Part shown: one piece after another, positions 27,644 to 37,845 of the stretch
Layout: every line of letters starts with the position of its first letter
Numbering within the stretch: position 1 is the first letter of the stretch
Assembly (NCBI RefSeq): GCF_000698555.1
Contig: NZ_JFHE01000007.1
Location: forward strand, 1-64,000
DNA from: Caballeronia grimmiae
Lineage (GTDB): Bacteria; Pseudomonadota; Gammaproteobacteria; Burkholderiales; Burkholderiaceae
DNA length: 64,000 nucleotides
Reading direction: 5' to 3'
The notes under the pieces: generated by a model
Told to the model about the DNA's origin: nothing
Databases searched by the model: none
Seen by the model: only the letters and a program-made list of their open reading frames with translations
Made by a program: the position numbers and the translations under genes

Positions 27644-28546
27644 TCAACCCTGTTGCGCAGCCGGCGCGCGGCGCACGCGCATCACGTTGCGCAGACCCGA
27701 GAACAGCGGAGCGCGCGCCATGCCCGGCGAACGGCCGAAGCTCTCCGTGATGCGATCGAGGATGATCGCGAGCAGCACCACCGACAAGCCGCTTTCGAAG
27801 CCGAGGCCGATATCGAGCCGCTGAATGCTTGCGAGCACATCGTTGCCGAGACCGCCCGCACCGACCATCGACGCGATGATGACCATCGACAGCGCCATCA
27901 TGATCGTCTGGTTCACGCCGGTCATGATCGACGGCAGCGCGTTCGGAATCTGCACCTTGTAGAGCAGCTGCCACGACGTGCAGCCGAACGCCTGGCCCGC
28001 TTCCACGATCTCGCGATTCACGTGCTTGATGCCGAGCGACGTGAGGCGCACCGCGGGCGGCATCGCGAAGATGACGGTCGAAAGAATGCCGGGCACGCGG
28101 CCAAGACCGAAGAGCATCGCGGCGGGGATGAGGTAGACGAAGGCGGGCATCGTCTGCATCAGGTCGAGCACGGGACGCACGGCCATCTCGACGTACTTGC
28201 TCTTCGCGGTCCAGATGCCGAGCGGGATGCCCATCAGCAGGCTGATTAACGTTGAGGATAACGTAAGACCCAGCGTGATGACCATCTGGTCGTAGAAGCC
28301 GGTCGCGTAGATCAGCAGAAGCGACAGCAGCGTGAACGCCGCGAAGCGCCAGCCGACGCGCCACAAGCCGATGCCGACGAACAGCGCCATGAGCGCCCAC
28401 ATCGGAATGGCCTGCAAGCCATGTTCGATGACCGCAGCAAAACTCTCGATGACCTTGCCGATGGCATCGAAGGTTTTCGCGTCGTGGTCGAGCAGATAGT
28501 GGACGCCCTGATCGACCCAGCTACCGAGCGGAATAATTTCAGACAT
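27644..28546 (-). CDS. choW: Choline/betaine ABC transporter permease
   Basis: A 300-aa inner-membrane permease of the ProW/ChoW type with about six hydrophobic segments. The EAA loop is ASQ-like VEAGQAFGCTSWQLLYKVQIP, given here as EAGQAFGCTSWQLLYKV, followed by NALPSIMTGVNQ. It overlaps the choV gene end by 8 nt. Substrate is inferred from clustering with GbdR-like regulators and sarcosine genes; a periplasmic binding protein gene is not in the window. Confidence 0.9.
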   Translation of the reverse strand: MSEIIPLGSWVDQGVHYLLDHDAKTFDAIGKVIESFAAVIEHGLQAIPMWALMALFVGIGLWRVGWRFAAFTLLSLLLIYATGFYDQMVITLGLTLSSTLISLLMGIPLGIWTAKSKYVEMAVRPVLDLMQTMPAFVYLIPAAMLFGLGRVPGILSTVIFAMPPAVRLTSLGIKHVNREIVEAGQAFGCTSWQLLYKVQIPNALPSIMTGVNQTIMMALSMVIIASMVGAGGLGNDVLASIQRLDIGLGFESGLSVVLLAIILDRITESFGRSPGMARAPLFSGLRNVMRVRRAPAAQQG

Positions 28547-29717
28547 GGGAACCTCGATGGCGCGTTAGAACCTGCAGCACGTTCGTCTTGTTGACCGAAC
28601 CGCAATATGAACCGTCCGCATCGACGACGGGCAGCGGCGCCCGGCTCGCGACAACACGGTTCACGACGTCGTCGAGCGTCATGCTGCGCTCGATGCATTC
28701 GATGTGATTAATCTGGGGCACGGCGTTGCCGCTTGCGTCGCGGCCGACGAAGCCGCGAATGCGGCGCTGCGCGTCGAGCACGAACGCATAGTCGGCGCTG
28801 CCGTTGAGCGTCGCGGCGACGCTCGATGCGTCGATTTGCGGCGAGTGCTTCATCAGCGGGACGGCGTCGGTCTGCATCAGATCGCCGGCCGTCAGATAGC
28901 GGCTCGTGTCGATGCCGTCGAAGAACGCCTGCACGTAGTCGTCGGCGGGATTCGTGATGATCTCCTGCGGCGTGCCGATCTGCACCACCCGGCCGCCTTC
29001 CATGATCGCGATGCGCGTGCCGATGCGCATCGCTTCTTCCAGATCGTGCGACACGAAAAGAATCGTGCGGCGCTGCTCGCGTTGCAGGTCGAGCAGGACG
29101 TTCTGCATTTCCTTGCGCTTGAGCGGATCGAGCGCGGAGAACGCTTCGTCCATGATCATCAGCGACGGATTGACCGCAAGCGCCCGCGCCAGCCCGACGC
29201 GCTGCTGCATGCCGCCCGAGAGTTGCGCCGGCAGCTTCTGCGCGAAGGGCGCGAGGCCCACCTGCTCGAGCACGGTCATCGCGCGCTTTTCGCGTTCCTT
29301 GCGCCCGACGCCCGCCACTTCGAGCCCGAACGCCGCGTTGGACAGCACGGTGCGTTGCGGCATCAGCGCGAACGACTGGAACACCATGCTCATGTCCTTG
29401 CGGCGCAGCGCGGTCAGTTCCGAGCGCGGCACGGCGGCGACATCGCGTCCGTCGATCAGCACCTTGCCGGCGGTCGGATCGACGAGCCGGTTGATGAGCC
29501 GGATCAGTGTCGACTTGCCCGAGCCGGACAGCCCCATCAGCACGAAGATCTCGCCTTCCTGCACATCGAAAGAGACGTTATGAACACCGACGATCTGCCC
29601 GGTGCGCGCGAAAACTTCTTCCTTCGTCGCGCCGCCGGCCAGCATGTCGATCGCCTGTTTGGGGCTATTGCCGAACACCTTGCACAGCCCTTCGACTACC
29701 ACCTTGGGGGAATTCAT
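28539..29717 (-). CDS. choV: Choline/betaine ABC transporter ATP-binding protein with CBS domains
   Basis: A 392-aa ATPase of the ProV/ChoV type. Walker A is GLSGSGKSTLIR (about residue 60), the signature LSGGMQQRVGLARAL, and Walker B LMIMDEAFSALDP. The C-terminal 110 residues form a CBS pair, used by this family for osmotic or ligand control. The ATG at 29717 is chosen because GGAGAA lies 4 nt upstream; an in-frame ATG at 29729 has no such site. Confidence 0.93.
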   Translation of the reverse strand: MNSPKVVVEGLCKVFGNSPKQAIDMLAGGATKEEVFARTGQIVGVHNVSFDVQEGEIFVLMGLSGSGKSTLIRLINRLVDPTAGKVLIDGRDVAAVPRSELTALRRKDMSMVFQSFALMPQRTVLSNAAFGLEVAGVGRKEREKRAMTVLEQVGLAPFAQKLPAQLSGGMQQRVGLARALAVNPSLMIMDEAFSALDPLKRKEMQNVLLDLQREQRRTILFVSHDLEEAMRIGTRIAIMEGGRVVQIGTPQEIITNPADDYVQAFFDGIDTSRYLTAGDLMQTDAVPLMKHSPQIDASSVAATLNGSADYAFVLDAQRRIRGFVGRDASGNAVPQINHIECIERSMTLDDVVNRVVASRAPLPVVDADGSYCGSVNKTNVLQVLTRHRGSHV

Positions 29718-29958
29718 TGAGTTCTCCATGATGCGTGGCGGACGCCGTCCGCGCTGTGCATACATAGTTGCCAGAAAAAAGTGCTCTGAGCCGACTATTT
29801 GCGACAGCTACATGAAGAAATACGACAAGGGTAAAAGGCGGATCGGCCGGCGTGACGGCGCAACCCTTGTGCGACAAGGGTTTGCGCGAAGGCGAAGCGA
29901 AAAGCGGGCAGTCTGCGGCGTGTCGCGTCGGAACAAGTCCCGGCGCGTTTTTCGATGC

Positions 29959-30576
29959 TCAGGCGCTCGGGCGCAGCATCTGGAACATTTCGCCGATTTC
30001 GGCATAGTCGGCGCGATAGCCCGCGCGCATGATCGGGCGGGCGGCGGCGGTATCGAAGAGACCGTCTTTCAGATACTCGCTGCGGATATGCACGCCGACG
30101 ACCTGCCCGAGCGCGAGCCAGTTGTCCATCGGCTGGCCGTCCAGGTCGTGCAGGCGGACGACTTGCAGCAGCCGGCATTCGAGCGCCGCAGGGGATTCGG
30201 CCACGTGCGGCACGCCGACATTGCGCCCCGGCGCTTTGGTCAGGCCCGCAAGCTCGAATTCGTCGATGCCACGCGCCACCGGCGCCGACGTCCGGTTCAT
30301 GCGCTCGGCGAGCGGACGCGTCGACATGTTCCAGACGAATTCGCCCGTTGCCTCGATGTTGCTGATGCTGTCTTTGCGGCCTTCGCTGGAAAAGCCGATC
30401 ACGTAAGGGAAAGTCGCGAACGCGCCGAAAAAGCTGTACGGCGCGAGATTCACGCTGCCGTCCGCGTCGCGGCTCGATATCCAGCCGATGACGCGCGGCG
30501 CGACGATCGCCTTGAACGGGTCATGGGGCAGGCCGTGGCCTTCGCTGGGGTCGTAGAAATGGACGTCGCCGGTCAT
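29959..30576 (-). CDS. Flavin reductase-like protein (FMN-binding split barrel)
   Basis: A 205-aa DIM6/NTAB-type flavoprotein. The segments PRVIGWISSRDADGSVNLAP and SFFGAFATFPYVIGFSSEGRKD are diagnostic for flavin-binding split-barrel proteins. Such proteins reduce FMN for a monooxygenase or act as oxidoreductases; the partner is unknown. It is a monocistronic-looking minus-strand gene upstream of choV. Confidence 0.85.
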   Translation of the reverse strand: MTGDVHFYDPSEGHGLPHDPFKAIVAPRVIGWISSRDADGSVNLAPYSFFGAFATFPYVIGFSSEGRKDSISNIEATGEFVWNMSTRPLAERMNRTSAPVARGIDEFELAGLTKAPGRNVGVPHVAESPAALECRLLQVVRLHDLDGQPMDNWLALGQVVGVHIRSEYLKDGLFDTAAARPIMRAGYRADYAEIGEMFQMLRPSA

Positions 30577-30827
30577 AGGGGCGCTCGATGCGTCAGAGTG
30601 GGAGAGACGAAAGAATACCGCGTCGGCCGATCGGGCAACGGACGGTGAACAGGCGAGGAATGGATGCGTCGCACGCTGCGAGGCGTGGAGCGGGATTCGT
30701 CGTACAACGACGAAGGAGAACTGCTAGAAAAACTACAGAAACGGTGGAAGCTGGCGGGCGGGGTAATCGACGTCTTGCCGTCGGATATTGCCGACTTGGT
30801 ATGACCCGCGCCGCCCTCAGCGACGCA

Positions 30828-30980
30828 TTACAGACGGATGCCGAATGCGGTGCTGCGTGCCTTGCGTTGGCGCTCTGCTTCGCGGAAACGCGCTTGATAC
30901 GAGTAATCCGAGTCCATCGGCAGGTGCGGCGATTCGAAGATCGAAGCAAATTTTTGCAGCAGGGCGAAGAGGTAGCTCAT
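30828..30980 (-). CDS. 50-aa DUF3563-type small protein
   Basis: A short gene with a GGAG site 6 nt before the ATG at 30980. The product starts SYLFALLQKFASIFE and ends RSTAFGIRL, with a central DSDYSYQARFREAERQRKA. Short proteins of this pattern (DUF3563) are common and often single-gene in Burkholderiaceae; function is unknown. It was found by translating the gap between the flavin reductase and the next hypothetical gene. Confidence 0.8.
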   Translation of the reverse strand: MSYLFALLQKFASIFESPHLPMDSDYSYQARFREAERQRKARSTAFGIRL

Positions 30981-31143
30981 GTCTGACTCCGGTTAGTGAT
31001 TGAGGGTTTTCCCTTAGCAATCATTATAGGGATACCCCACCCGGATTTCTAGTGCAATGCAACATTTCTCGGCCAAAAATGTTGTAGTTTTTCTACATTA
31101 CCGGTCGAAATGACCTGCCCGCCAGCAACGGCGGGGCAATCGC

Positions 31144-31839
31144 TCAGTGCGTCGAGGTAGGGTCGGTGTCGGACTGGAAGGCGAGCGCCGCCTGGTGGCC
31201 GGCGTGCAGCAACGCGACCGTCTGCGCGATTCCAGCCGCCAGCGTCGTGAGCATCGTGCAGAGCGTGACGGTCAGCATCGACCGGGTGCGGCGGGCATGG
31301 GCCGCGGCTGTCGCGCTTTGTTCGTCGATCGCCGCGCGGACGGTATGGGCCAGCGCGTTCGCGGAATCGACCTCGCCGTTGATGCGCAAACCGGGCGGGG
31401 CGATCCAGGCCACGCTCGCCTGTTGCGCGATCGCGGCTTTGCTCGACGTCGACGACGGAATCGTGAGCGCATCCGCGATCAGATCGCCCTGCTCCGGCGC
31501 GTCCGCGGGCTCGCGCGGGGCCGCTTCGGTTCGCGCCGCGCGCCGCCTAGCCGACGACTCCACCGCAGCCAGAAACACTTCCGGCAACTCGAAACCCTCG
31601 AACGTGCCCTGACGGATATCCGTGTTCAGCGCCTGAAGCGTGGCGCGTTCGGCGTCCTCGGCGAAGAGATCGAGCGTCTCGCCGTAGCGCGGGCCATCGC
31701 CCGGTTCCGCTGCGCGTTGCGCCGGCCGCGCGGCGCGCGCGAGCTTCTTCTGCGCGTCGGCGTCGGCCTCGGCGCGTTGCCTGGACTTCGCCGACGACGC
31801 GTCGGCATCCGGATTTCGGGGTACAGCGGGATCTGGCAT
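31144..31839 (-). CDS. Hypothetical protein with C-terminal membrane anchor
   Basis: 231 aa of unrecognised family. The N-terminal 60 residues are charged and Ala-rich (SAKSRQRAEADADAQKKLAR). A central part has QGTFEGFELPEVFLAAVESS. Near the C-terminus a hydrophobic helix (LTVTLCTMLTTLAAGIAQTV) suggests a tail anchor. Codon use is like that of its neighbours. No function is proposed. Confidence 0.6.
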   Translation of the reverse strand: MPDPAVPRNPDADASSAKSRQRAEADADAQKKLARAARPAQRAAEPGDGPRYGETLDLFAEDAERATLQALNTDIRQGTFEGFELPEVFLAAVESSARRRAARTEAAPREPADAPEQGDLIADALTIPSSTSSKAAIAQQASVAWIAPPGLRINGEVDSANALAHTVRAAIDEQSATAAAHARRTRSMLTVTLCTMLTTLAAGIAQTVALLHAGHQAALAFQSDTDPTSTH

Positions 31840-31973
31840 AGGTCGAAAGGCTGCGGCGAGACGGCCGGCGCGCAGCAGTCATGCGGTCTGGCGATAATTT
31901 TCGAGAGGTCGCATTGTCGCACGGCTGCGCGCCTTATCCAGCGGGCATTTGCAAGGAATCCGCGTGCCGCCGC

Positions 31974-32657
31974 TCAATTGGCGTCCTCCTCGCGAAACTC
32001 CCGCACGACCGGCAGTTGCCGCAGACGTTCGCAGATCGCCCGGTATTCCTGCGACGACACGCGCGAAAGCTCGACTTGCACTTCATCGAGTTCGGGCGTG
32101 TCCTCGCTTTGCTGCACGACGAACTGCTTCACGCGCACGCTGCCCGGCCCGAGCGCCTCGTGCAGGCCGTGAAAGGAGAGCGAGCCGCGATCGACGAGCA
32201 TCGTCAGTTGGCGGCGCTGTCTCACGGTGATGAAGCGTCGTTCCAGCGGCTTGAGGCCCGCGAGAATGACGAGGATGATCGCCGTCGCAGCAATCGACGC
32301 CGTGTACAGCCCGCCGCCGACCGCCAGCCCGATCGCCGCGACGGACCACAGGCTCGCGGCCGTCGTCAGTCCCCGGACGATTTCGCCGCGCATCAGGATC
32401 GATCCCGCGCCCAGAAAGCCGATGCCCGACACGACCTGCGCCGCCACCCGCGACGGATCGAGCACGACGTGATCGCCTTTCAGCGCGTCCGCGAAACCGA
32501 ACGCCGACACCATCATGATCAGCGCCGATCCGACGCACACGAGCATGTGCGTGCGCAGGCCCGCCGCCCATGAAAGGCGCTCGCGCTCGAAGCCGATCAC
32601 GCTGCCCAACGCCGCGGCCATGATGAGCCGCGAAACGAGTTCGACGTTGCTTAACAT
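31974..32657 (-). CDS. MgtC/SapB-family inner-membrane protein
   Basis: A 227-aa protein. The N-terminal half has four hydrophobic helices with the family motif GFERERLSWAAGLRTHMLV and the GIGFLGAGSILMR segment. The C-terminal soluble part resembles the ACT-like domain of MgtC. MgtC proteins are linked to low-magnesium survival and control of ATP synthase or phosphate uptake; the exact role here is not set. Confidence 0.9.
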   Translation of the reverse strand: MLSNVELVSRLIMAAALGSVIGFERERLSWAAGLRTHMLVCVGSALIMMVSAFGFADALKGDHVVLDPSRVAAQVVSGIGFLGAGSILMRGEIVRGLTTAASLWSVAAIGLAVGGGLYTASIAATAIILVILAGLKPLERRFITVRQRRQLTMLVDRGSLSFHGLHEALGPGSVRVKQFVVQQSEDTPELDEVQVELSRVSSQEYRAICERLRQLPVVREFREEDAN

Positions 32658-32760
32658 CTTCTTCCCTCCTGTCGTTGCGAGTCCCTGGTGCGCGGGGCGG
32701 GGTTTGCTATGCTTCAGCGGCTACTGGTAGCTTTCCAGAACATTTTCACAGAGTAGTCGT

Positions 32761-33882
32761 ATGCAAGATCGACCCCCGCATGGCGCACCGGCGACGCCAT
32801 CGACGAATCCGGTTTCCGGCGCCGCGTTGCGCGCGCATTTCGCGGACGTCGTCCTGCCGATATGGCGCGGCCCCGGCTTCAACACGGCCCTGCGCCTGCC
32901 CTTCGAAGCCGTCGCGCCCGCCGGCCATGCGCCGTTGCCGCCGAAGCGTTATCGCGCGATGGCGTGCGCGCGTCAGCTTTTCGTTTTCGCCGATGCGGGC
33001 GAACTCGACCACGCGAAGACGCTGTTCGAATCGTTGCGGCACTACTTTCGGGACACGCACAACGGCGGTTGGTTCTATAGCGTCGATGCAAACGGCGCGC
33101 CGCTCGAGCGCCACAAGGACTTGTACACGCACGCGTTCGTGATCTTCGCGTGCGCGCATTACGCGCGGACAAGCGGTTCGGCGGATGCGCTGGCCTCGCT
33201 GGAAGAAACGTCGAAGCTGGTCGAAACGCGCTTCGCAATGGGCGGCACGATCCTGAACGCCGCGTTATCCGAGGACTTCGCGACGACGCTCGAAGGACCG
33301 CTGCAGAATCCGCTGATGCACCTTGCCGAAGCATGGCTCGCGGCGCGCGAAGCCACCGGCGACGCCGCCTACGACGCACGGCTCGCGACGCTCGCCGAAT
33401 CGGTGGCCCGCACATTCGTGCACGAGCCGACCGGCTGCATCGCCGAATTGCCGATCGGCGCGGCCGACAACCGGCTGGAGCCGGGGCATCAGTTCGAATG
33501 GTACTTTTTGGCGATCGGCAGCGGGCACGCGGCGTTCGCATCGGCGGGGCTGAACGAACGGCTCGAGCGCGCGTTCGTGTTCGCGCAGAAGCACGGCATC
33601 GACGAGAAGACGGGCGGTGTGTGCGCCGCGCTGGACGAAAGCGGCGCCGTGATCGACGGCACGGAGCGCATTTGGGCGCAGACCGAATATCTGCGCGCGC
33701 TGGCGACGCGCGGCGATGCGCCCGGCGAGCAAATCGCGCGCTTCCGCGCGCGGTTCCTTAACGAGCGGGGCTGGGTCGAGTGCCGCTCGGCCGACGGTGA
33801 AATCAGCCGCGCGGACATGCCTTCCACGACGCCGTATCATCTCGTCACGGCGTACGCCTCCCTGCCACTTCAGGCGATCTGA
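32761..33882 (+). CDS. AGE-family epimerase/isomerase (N-acylglucosamine 2-epimerase-like)
   Basis: A 373-aa (alpha/alpha)6-barrel sugar epimerase/isomerase. Segments [20 protein letters not shown] and [13 protein letters not shown] with active-site-type His residues are characteristic. The family includes mannose isomerases and cellobiose 2-epimerases, so the substrate is open. Its end overlaps the chemotaxis-receptor gene on the other strand by 13 nt. Confidence 0.88.
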   Translation: MQDRPPHGAPATPSTNPVSGAALRAHFADVVLPIWRGPGFNTALRLPFEAVAPAGHAPLPPKRYRAMACARQLFVFADAGELDHAKTLFESLRHYFRDTHNGGWFYSVDANGAPLERHKDLYTHAFVIFACAHYARTSGSADALASLEETSKLVETRFAMGGTILNAALSEDFATTLEGPLQNPLMHLAEAWLAAREATGDAAYDARLATLAESVARTFVHEPTGCIAELPIGAADNRLEPGHQFEWYFLAIGSGHAAFASAGLNERLERAFVFAQKHGIDEKTGGVCAALDESGAVIDGTERIWAQTEYLRALATRGDAPGEQIARFRARFLNERGWVECRSADGEISRADMPSTTPYHLVTAYASLPLQAI

Positions 33883-35411
33883 AACACGGACACCGCCGCC
33901 TTCAGTTGCCGCGTCTGCTCGTGCAATGACGACGCGGCAGCCGCGGCCTGCTCGACGAGCGCCGCGTTCTGCTGCGTCATCTCGTCCATCTGCGTGACGG
34001 CCTGATTCACCTGTTCGATGCCGACGCTCTGCTCGAGCGACGACGCGCTGATCTCCGCCATCATCTGCGTCACGCGCGAAATCGACGACGACACATCGCG
34101 CATGGCTGCGCCGGCCCGCTCGACGAGCACCGAGCCGTCGCTGACCTGCGCGACCGATTCCCCGATCAGTTCCTTGATTTCCTTCGCCGATTGCGCCGAG
34201 CGTTGCGCAAGCCCGCGCACTTCGCCCGCGACCACGGCAAAGCCGCGCCCCTGTTCGCCCGCCCGCGCCGCTTCGACGGCCGCGTTCAGCGCGAGAATGT
34301 TGGTCTGGAACGCGATGCCGTCGATCACCGAAATGATTTCGGCGATCTTGTCCGAGCTTTGCGCGATCCCGCGCATCTTCTCGACCACGTCATCGACGAC
34401 GCTGGAGCCGCGCGACGTGGCTTCGAGCGCATCGCCGGCGAGCGTGTTGGCTTCGCGGGCGTGATCGGCATTCTGTCGCACCGTCGCCGTCAGCTCGTCC
34501 ATGCTCGATGCGGTTTCTTCCAGCGATGCAGCCTGATTCTCGGTGCGCGCGGACAAATCGGCGTTGCCGCTTGCGATTTCATCCGCGCCGAAGTTGATCG
34601 ACTCCGACGTTTCGCGCACGGTCTTCACGGTGCTCGCGACGCTCGCCTGCATTGCCGCAAAGCCCGCGAACAGACGGCCGATTTCGTTCGTTCCGCGATC
34701 CGCGATGCGCTCGTCCAGACGTCCCTGCGCGATGCGTTCGAAGTGACGGCCCGCTTCCTCGAGCGGCGCGATCACGCCACGGCGCAGCGCGACGTGCACC
34801 AGCGCGACGCCCGCGATGAGCGCCAGGGCGATTGCGAAACCCACTGCGCGGAACAATCCGTAGCGCGTATCGATCGATTCGAGATAGGCATTGCTCGACG
34901 CATTGCCGAAATCGACGAACTTCTGCTGCTCGGCCAGATAGCGGTCCTGGAAGCCTTGCGTCGGCTGGTCCAGAAACGCCTGGAGGTTATTGGAATCGAG
35001 GTACTGCACGAGTTCCGACAGCGCCTTCGCGTATTCGGCGTACTTTGCCTTCAGCGCGGCCGTGCGCTCGACGTTCTCGTTGCCGGTCTTCGGCGCATCG
35101 AGGAACGCGGAGAACGACTTGTCGGCGAGTGCGATCTCTTCACGCGCATGCTGCACGATCTCGACCGGCTCGGCGCCGCCGCGCACCATGCGCGTTCCTG
35201 CGCGCGACAGGTTGATGCGCGCGTCCATCAAGTGCTGCGTGGTCTTGTTGACCGCGTTGACCTGCTTCAGCGCGATGTTGGACAGGTTGCCGACATCGTC
35301 GTGCGTGCGCGAGAGCGACCAGAAGCCGAGCCCTTCGGTCACGAGCTGGAACACACAGAACACCACCAATACAGCGAGCAAACCCGATGAAACCTTGATC
35401 TTTCGCAACAT
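33870..35411 (-). CDS. Methyl-accepting chemotaxis protein
   Basis: A 513-aa receptor with an N-terminal membrane helix ([18 protein letters not shown]), a periplasmic four-helix domain of about 150 residues, a second membrane helix ([18 protein letters not shown]), a HAMP domain and a long signalling coiled coil. The conserved tip is [20 protein letters not shown] and methylation helices flank it. The start at 35411 gives a proper membrane-anchor N-terminus. It lacks a C-terminal CheR-docking pentapeptide. Ligand unknown. Confidence 0.93.
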   Translation of the reverse strand: MLRKIKVSSGLLAVLVVFCVFQLVTEGLGFWSLSRTHDDVGNLSNIALKQVNAVNKTTQHLMDARINLSRAGTRMVRGGAEPVEIVQHAREEIALADKSFSAFLDAPKTGNENVERTAALKAKYAEYAKALSELVQYLDSNNLQAFLDQPTQGFQDRYLAEQQKFVDFGNASSNAYLESIDTRYGLFRAVGFAIALALIAGVALVHVALRRGVIAPLEEAGRHFERIAQGRLDERIADRGTNEIGRLFAGFAAMQASVASTVKTVRETSESINFGADEIASGNADLSARTENQAASLEETASSMDELTATVRQNADHAREANTLAGDALEATSRGSSVVDDVVEKMRGIAQSSDKIAEIISVIDGIAFQTNILALNAAVEAARAGEQGRGFAVVAGEVRGLAQRSAQSAKEIKELIGESVAQVSDGSVLVERAGAAMRDVSSSISRVTQMMAEISASSLEQSVGIEQVNQAVTQMDEMTQQNAALVEQAAAAASSLHEQTRQLKAAVSVFQIA

Positions 35412-35638
35412 CACTTTCACCCGACTGACTAATTGAGCCGCTTTAACTCGCGGCGATAGTGCGGGTTTACGGCAGCGGCAACCGGGAGCTTGAATGGTTT
35501 GGCGGAAAGTCTGTCTATGGCGCTTCGCTGCACCGAAATGCACCATTGCACGAATTCCGCCGAACGTGCTTGCGCACCGCGCATTCGCTACCTATTGTCT
35601 TTGCAGGACTGCGCCGAACCCACCGAAGGAGTGTCTGA

Positions 35639-36076
35639 ATGGCCGAAATCGTCGATATCGCACGCGGTGCGCTGAATGCGCAACCGTTCAGCGCCTTGCT
35701 CGGCACCAAGCTGATGCAGGTCGATTCAGCGAGTCTCACGCTGTGTCTGCCGATCCGCGACGAGCTGAGGCAGCAGCACGGCTTCGTACACGGCGGCGTG
35801 GTGAGTTATCTGGTCGACAATGCGCTGACCTTCGCGGGCGCGCTGCGGCTCGGCCCGAAGGTGGTCACGGGGGAATACAAGATCAATCACCTGCGTCCCG
35901 CGGTGACAGGCACGCTGATGGCGCGGGCGCGCGTCGTTCATGCGGGGATGACGCAGGCGACGTGTCAGTGCGATGTCTTCGTCACCGATGGCAATACGGA
36001 GCGGCTGGTCGCGGTCGCGCAGGGAACCGTTGCGCGCATCGGCGATAGCGCGATCGAGGCGTTCTATCACGCCTGA
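35639..36076 (+). CDS. PaaI-family hotdog thioesterase
   Basis: A 145-aa hotdog-fold acyl-CoA thioesterase. The HGGVVSYLVDNALTFAG helix and its preceding QQHGFVHGG carry the family active-site HGG motif. AAGGAG precedes the ATG. It is a single gene ended by a strong terminator and convergent with the FAH-family gene. Substrate is likely an aromatic or small acyl-CoA, not fixed by sequence. Confidence 0.9.
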   Translation: MAEIVDIARGALNAQPFSALLGTKLMQVDSASLTLCLPIRDELRQQHGFVHGGVVSYLVDNALTFAGALRLGPKVVTGEYKINHLRPAVTGTLMARARVVHAGMTQATCQCDVFVTDGNTERLVAVAQGTVARIGDSAIEAFYHA

Positions 36077-36104
36077 TTCATTTCGCGGCTGTATCGCCCA
36101 TGAG

Positions 36105-36132
36105 AAAGCCTCGCCGCTGCGGCGAGGCTTTT
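36105..36132. terminator. Bidirectional rho-independent terminator
   Basis: A 10-bp perfect stem AAGCCTCGCC / GGCGAGGCTT (36106-36115 with 36121-36130) with loop GCTGC and a T-run on the right and A-run on the left. It separates the convergent thioesterase and FAH-family genes. Confidence 0.9.
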
Positions 36133-36145
36133 CGTTCGTCTGCGC

Positions 36146-36994
36146 TTATTGCGCGGCGACGGTCTTCTGCTGCTGCTCGCCCAGGCCCTGAATGCCGAGG
36201 CGCATCGTCTGGCCCGCGTTCAAATAGACCGCGTTCGGCTTCACGCCCATGCCGACGCCCGGCGGCGTGCCGGTCGAGATGATGTCGCCCGGCTGCAGGC
36301 TCATCACTTTGGACAGGTAAGCAACCAGTTGCGCGACGGTGAAGACCATGGTCTTTGTGTTGCCGTTCTGGTAGCGATGGCCGTCCACTTCGAGCCACAA
36401 ATCGAGCTTCTGCGGATCGGCGATTTCGTCCTTCGTGACGAGCCACGGACCGATCGGTCCGAAGGTGTCGAAGCCCTTGCCCTTGTCCCACTGCGTGCCG
36501 TGCTCGAGCTGCCACTCGCGCTCGGAGACATCGTTGATGACGCAGTAGCCCGCGACGTAATCGAGCGCGTTGGCTTCATCGACGTACTTCGCTTCCCGGC
36601 CGATCACCACGCCCAGTTCGACTTCCCAGTCGGTTTTCTTTGAATTGCGCGGAATCTCGACGTCGTCGTTCGGGCCGCAAATCGCGCTCGTCCACTTGCC
36701 GAAGATGACCGGCTCGGTCGGCACCGGCAAATTCGACTCCGCGGCGTGATCCGCATAGTTCAGGCCGATGCACACGAACTTGCCCACGCGGCCGACGCAC
36801 GGCCCGATGCGCGGATTGCCCTCGACCACCGGCAGCGATGCCGGATCGGCGGCGCGCACTTTCGCGAGGCCTGCTTCGGTCAGCGTCGCGCCGGCGATAT
36901 CGTCCACGACTGCCGACAGGTCACGAATTTGCCCATCCGCGTCGAGAAGACCCGGCTTTTCCTGACCCTTCGGGCCGTAACGAAGCAGCTTCAT
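36146..36994 (-). CDS. FAH-family hydrolase, probable 2,4-diketo-3-deoxy-L-fuconate hydrolase
   Basis: A 282-aa fumarylacetoacetate-hydrolase-fold enzyme. It shows IGLNYADHAAESN, the metal/acid region DWEVELGVVIG and the C-terminal GDIISTGTPPGVGMG. Start at 36994 begins MKLLRYG, typical of the subfamily. In the oxidative L-fucose route it cleaves 2,4-diketo-3-deoxy-L-fuconate to pyruvate and L-lactate. That assignment rests on the neighbouring SDR, lactonase-type amidohydrolase and aldo/keto reductase; by sequence alone other diketo acids are possible. Confidence 0.85.
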   Translation of the reverse strand: MKLLRYGPKGQEKPGLLDADGQIRDLSAVVDDIAGATLTEAGLAKVRAADPASLPVVEGNPRIGPCVGRVGKFVCIGLNYADHAAESNLPVPTEPVIFGKWTSAICGPNDDVEIPRNSKKTDWEVELGVVIGREAKYVDEANALDYVAGYCVINDVSEREWQLEHGTQWDKGKGFDTFGPIGPWLVTKDEIADPQKLDLWLEVDGHRYQNGNTKTMVFTVAQLVAYLSKVMSLQPGDIISTGTPPGVGMGVKPNAVYLNAGQTMRLGIQGLGEQQQKTVAAQ

Positions 36995-37050
36995 CTGGTT
37001 TGATCCTCGTATTTCTGCAGCAAGTTGAAAAGCGATGCGCGGCAAGTCCG

Positions 37051-37794
37051 TTAATTTGACCAGCCGCCATCGATGATGTGAATCTGACCCGTCGTAAACG
37101 ACGACTCATCGGAGCCGAGATACAGCGCGAGCGCCGCGATTTCCTCGGCGCGGCCGACGCGCCCCATCGGCTGACGCGCGACGAACGCGGCCTGCACCTG
37201 ATCGACGCTCGCGCCCTGCGCTTGCGCCTGCTCCGCAATGCGCTCTTTCAGCGACGGCGATTCGACCGTGCCCGGACAGATCGCATTGCAGCGGATACCG
37301 CGCGTGACGAAATCCGCCGCGACCGACTTCGTGAGTCCGATCACCGCCGCCTTCGACGCACCATATACGAAGCGGTTCGCCACGCCCTTCACGCTCGACG
37401 CCGCCGACGACATGTTGATGATCGAGCCGCCACCCTTCTCCAGCATCGCCGGCAGGAACGCGCGGATCGTCCGGTACATCGCCTTCGCGTTGATGTCGAA
37501 GGCGAAGTCCCAGTCCGCTTCGCTCGCTTCGAGAATCGAGCCGGCGTGGACGTAGCCCGCGCAGTTGAACAGCACGTCGACCGGGCCGAGTTCCTTCGCG
37601 AGAGCGTCGATGGCCTGGGCATCGCGCACATCCAGTTTGCGCACTTCGAACGGCTTGCCGTCGAGCGCTTCGACGCGGATGTCCGTCGCGATCACGCGCG
37701 CGCCTTGCGCCGCGAACATCTCCGCCGTCGCAAGGCCGATGCCCTGCCCCGCCGCCGTGATCAGCGCGGTCTTGCCTGCCAGTCTTTGTACCAT
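37051..37794 (-). CDS. SDR-family dehydrogenase, probable 2-keto-3-deoxy-L-fuconate dehydrogenase
   Basis: A 247-aa short-chain dehydrogenase. NAD motif TAAGQGIGLATAEMFAAQGA, catalytic Ser in NMSSAASSV and YGASK. GGAG lies 6 nt before the ATG at 37794. The C-terminus has FTTGQIHIIDGGWSN. In the L-fucose pathway it oxidises 2-keto-3-deoxy-L-fuconate at C4. The role is inferred from operon context; the gene lies between the amidohydrolase and the FAH gene. Confidence 0.85.
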   Translation of the reverse strand: MVQRLAGKTALITAAGQGIGLATAEMFAAQGARVIATDIRVEALDGKPFEVRKLDVRDAQAIDALAKELGPVDVLFNCAGYVHAGSILEASEADWDFAFDINAKAMYRTIRAFLPAMLEKGGGSIINMSSAASSVKGVANRFVYGASKAAVIGLTKSVAADFVTRGIRCNAICPGTVESPSLKERIAEQAQAQGASVDQVQAAFVARQPMGRVGRAEEIAALALYLGSDESSFTTGQIHIIDGGWSN

Positions 37795-37845
37795 CCACTG
37801 CTCCAGTCGAAGTTGTTTTTGAGACATGCCCGGTATAGGAGGACG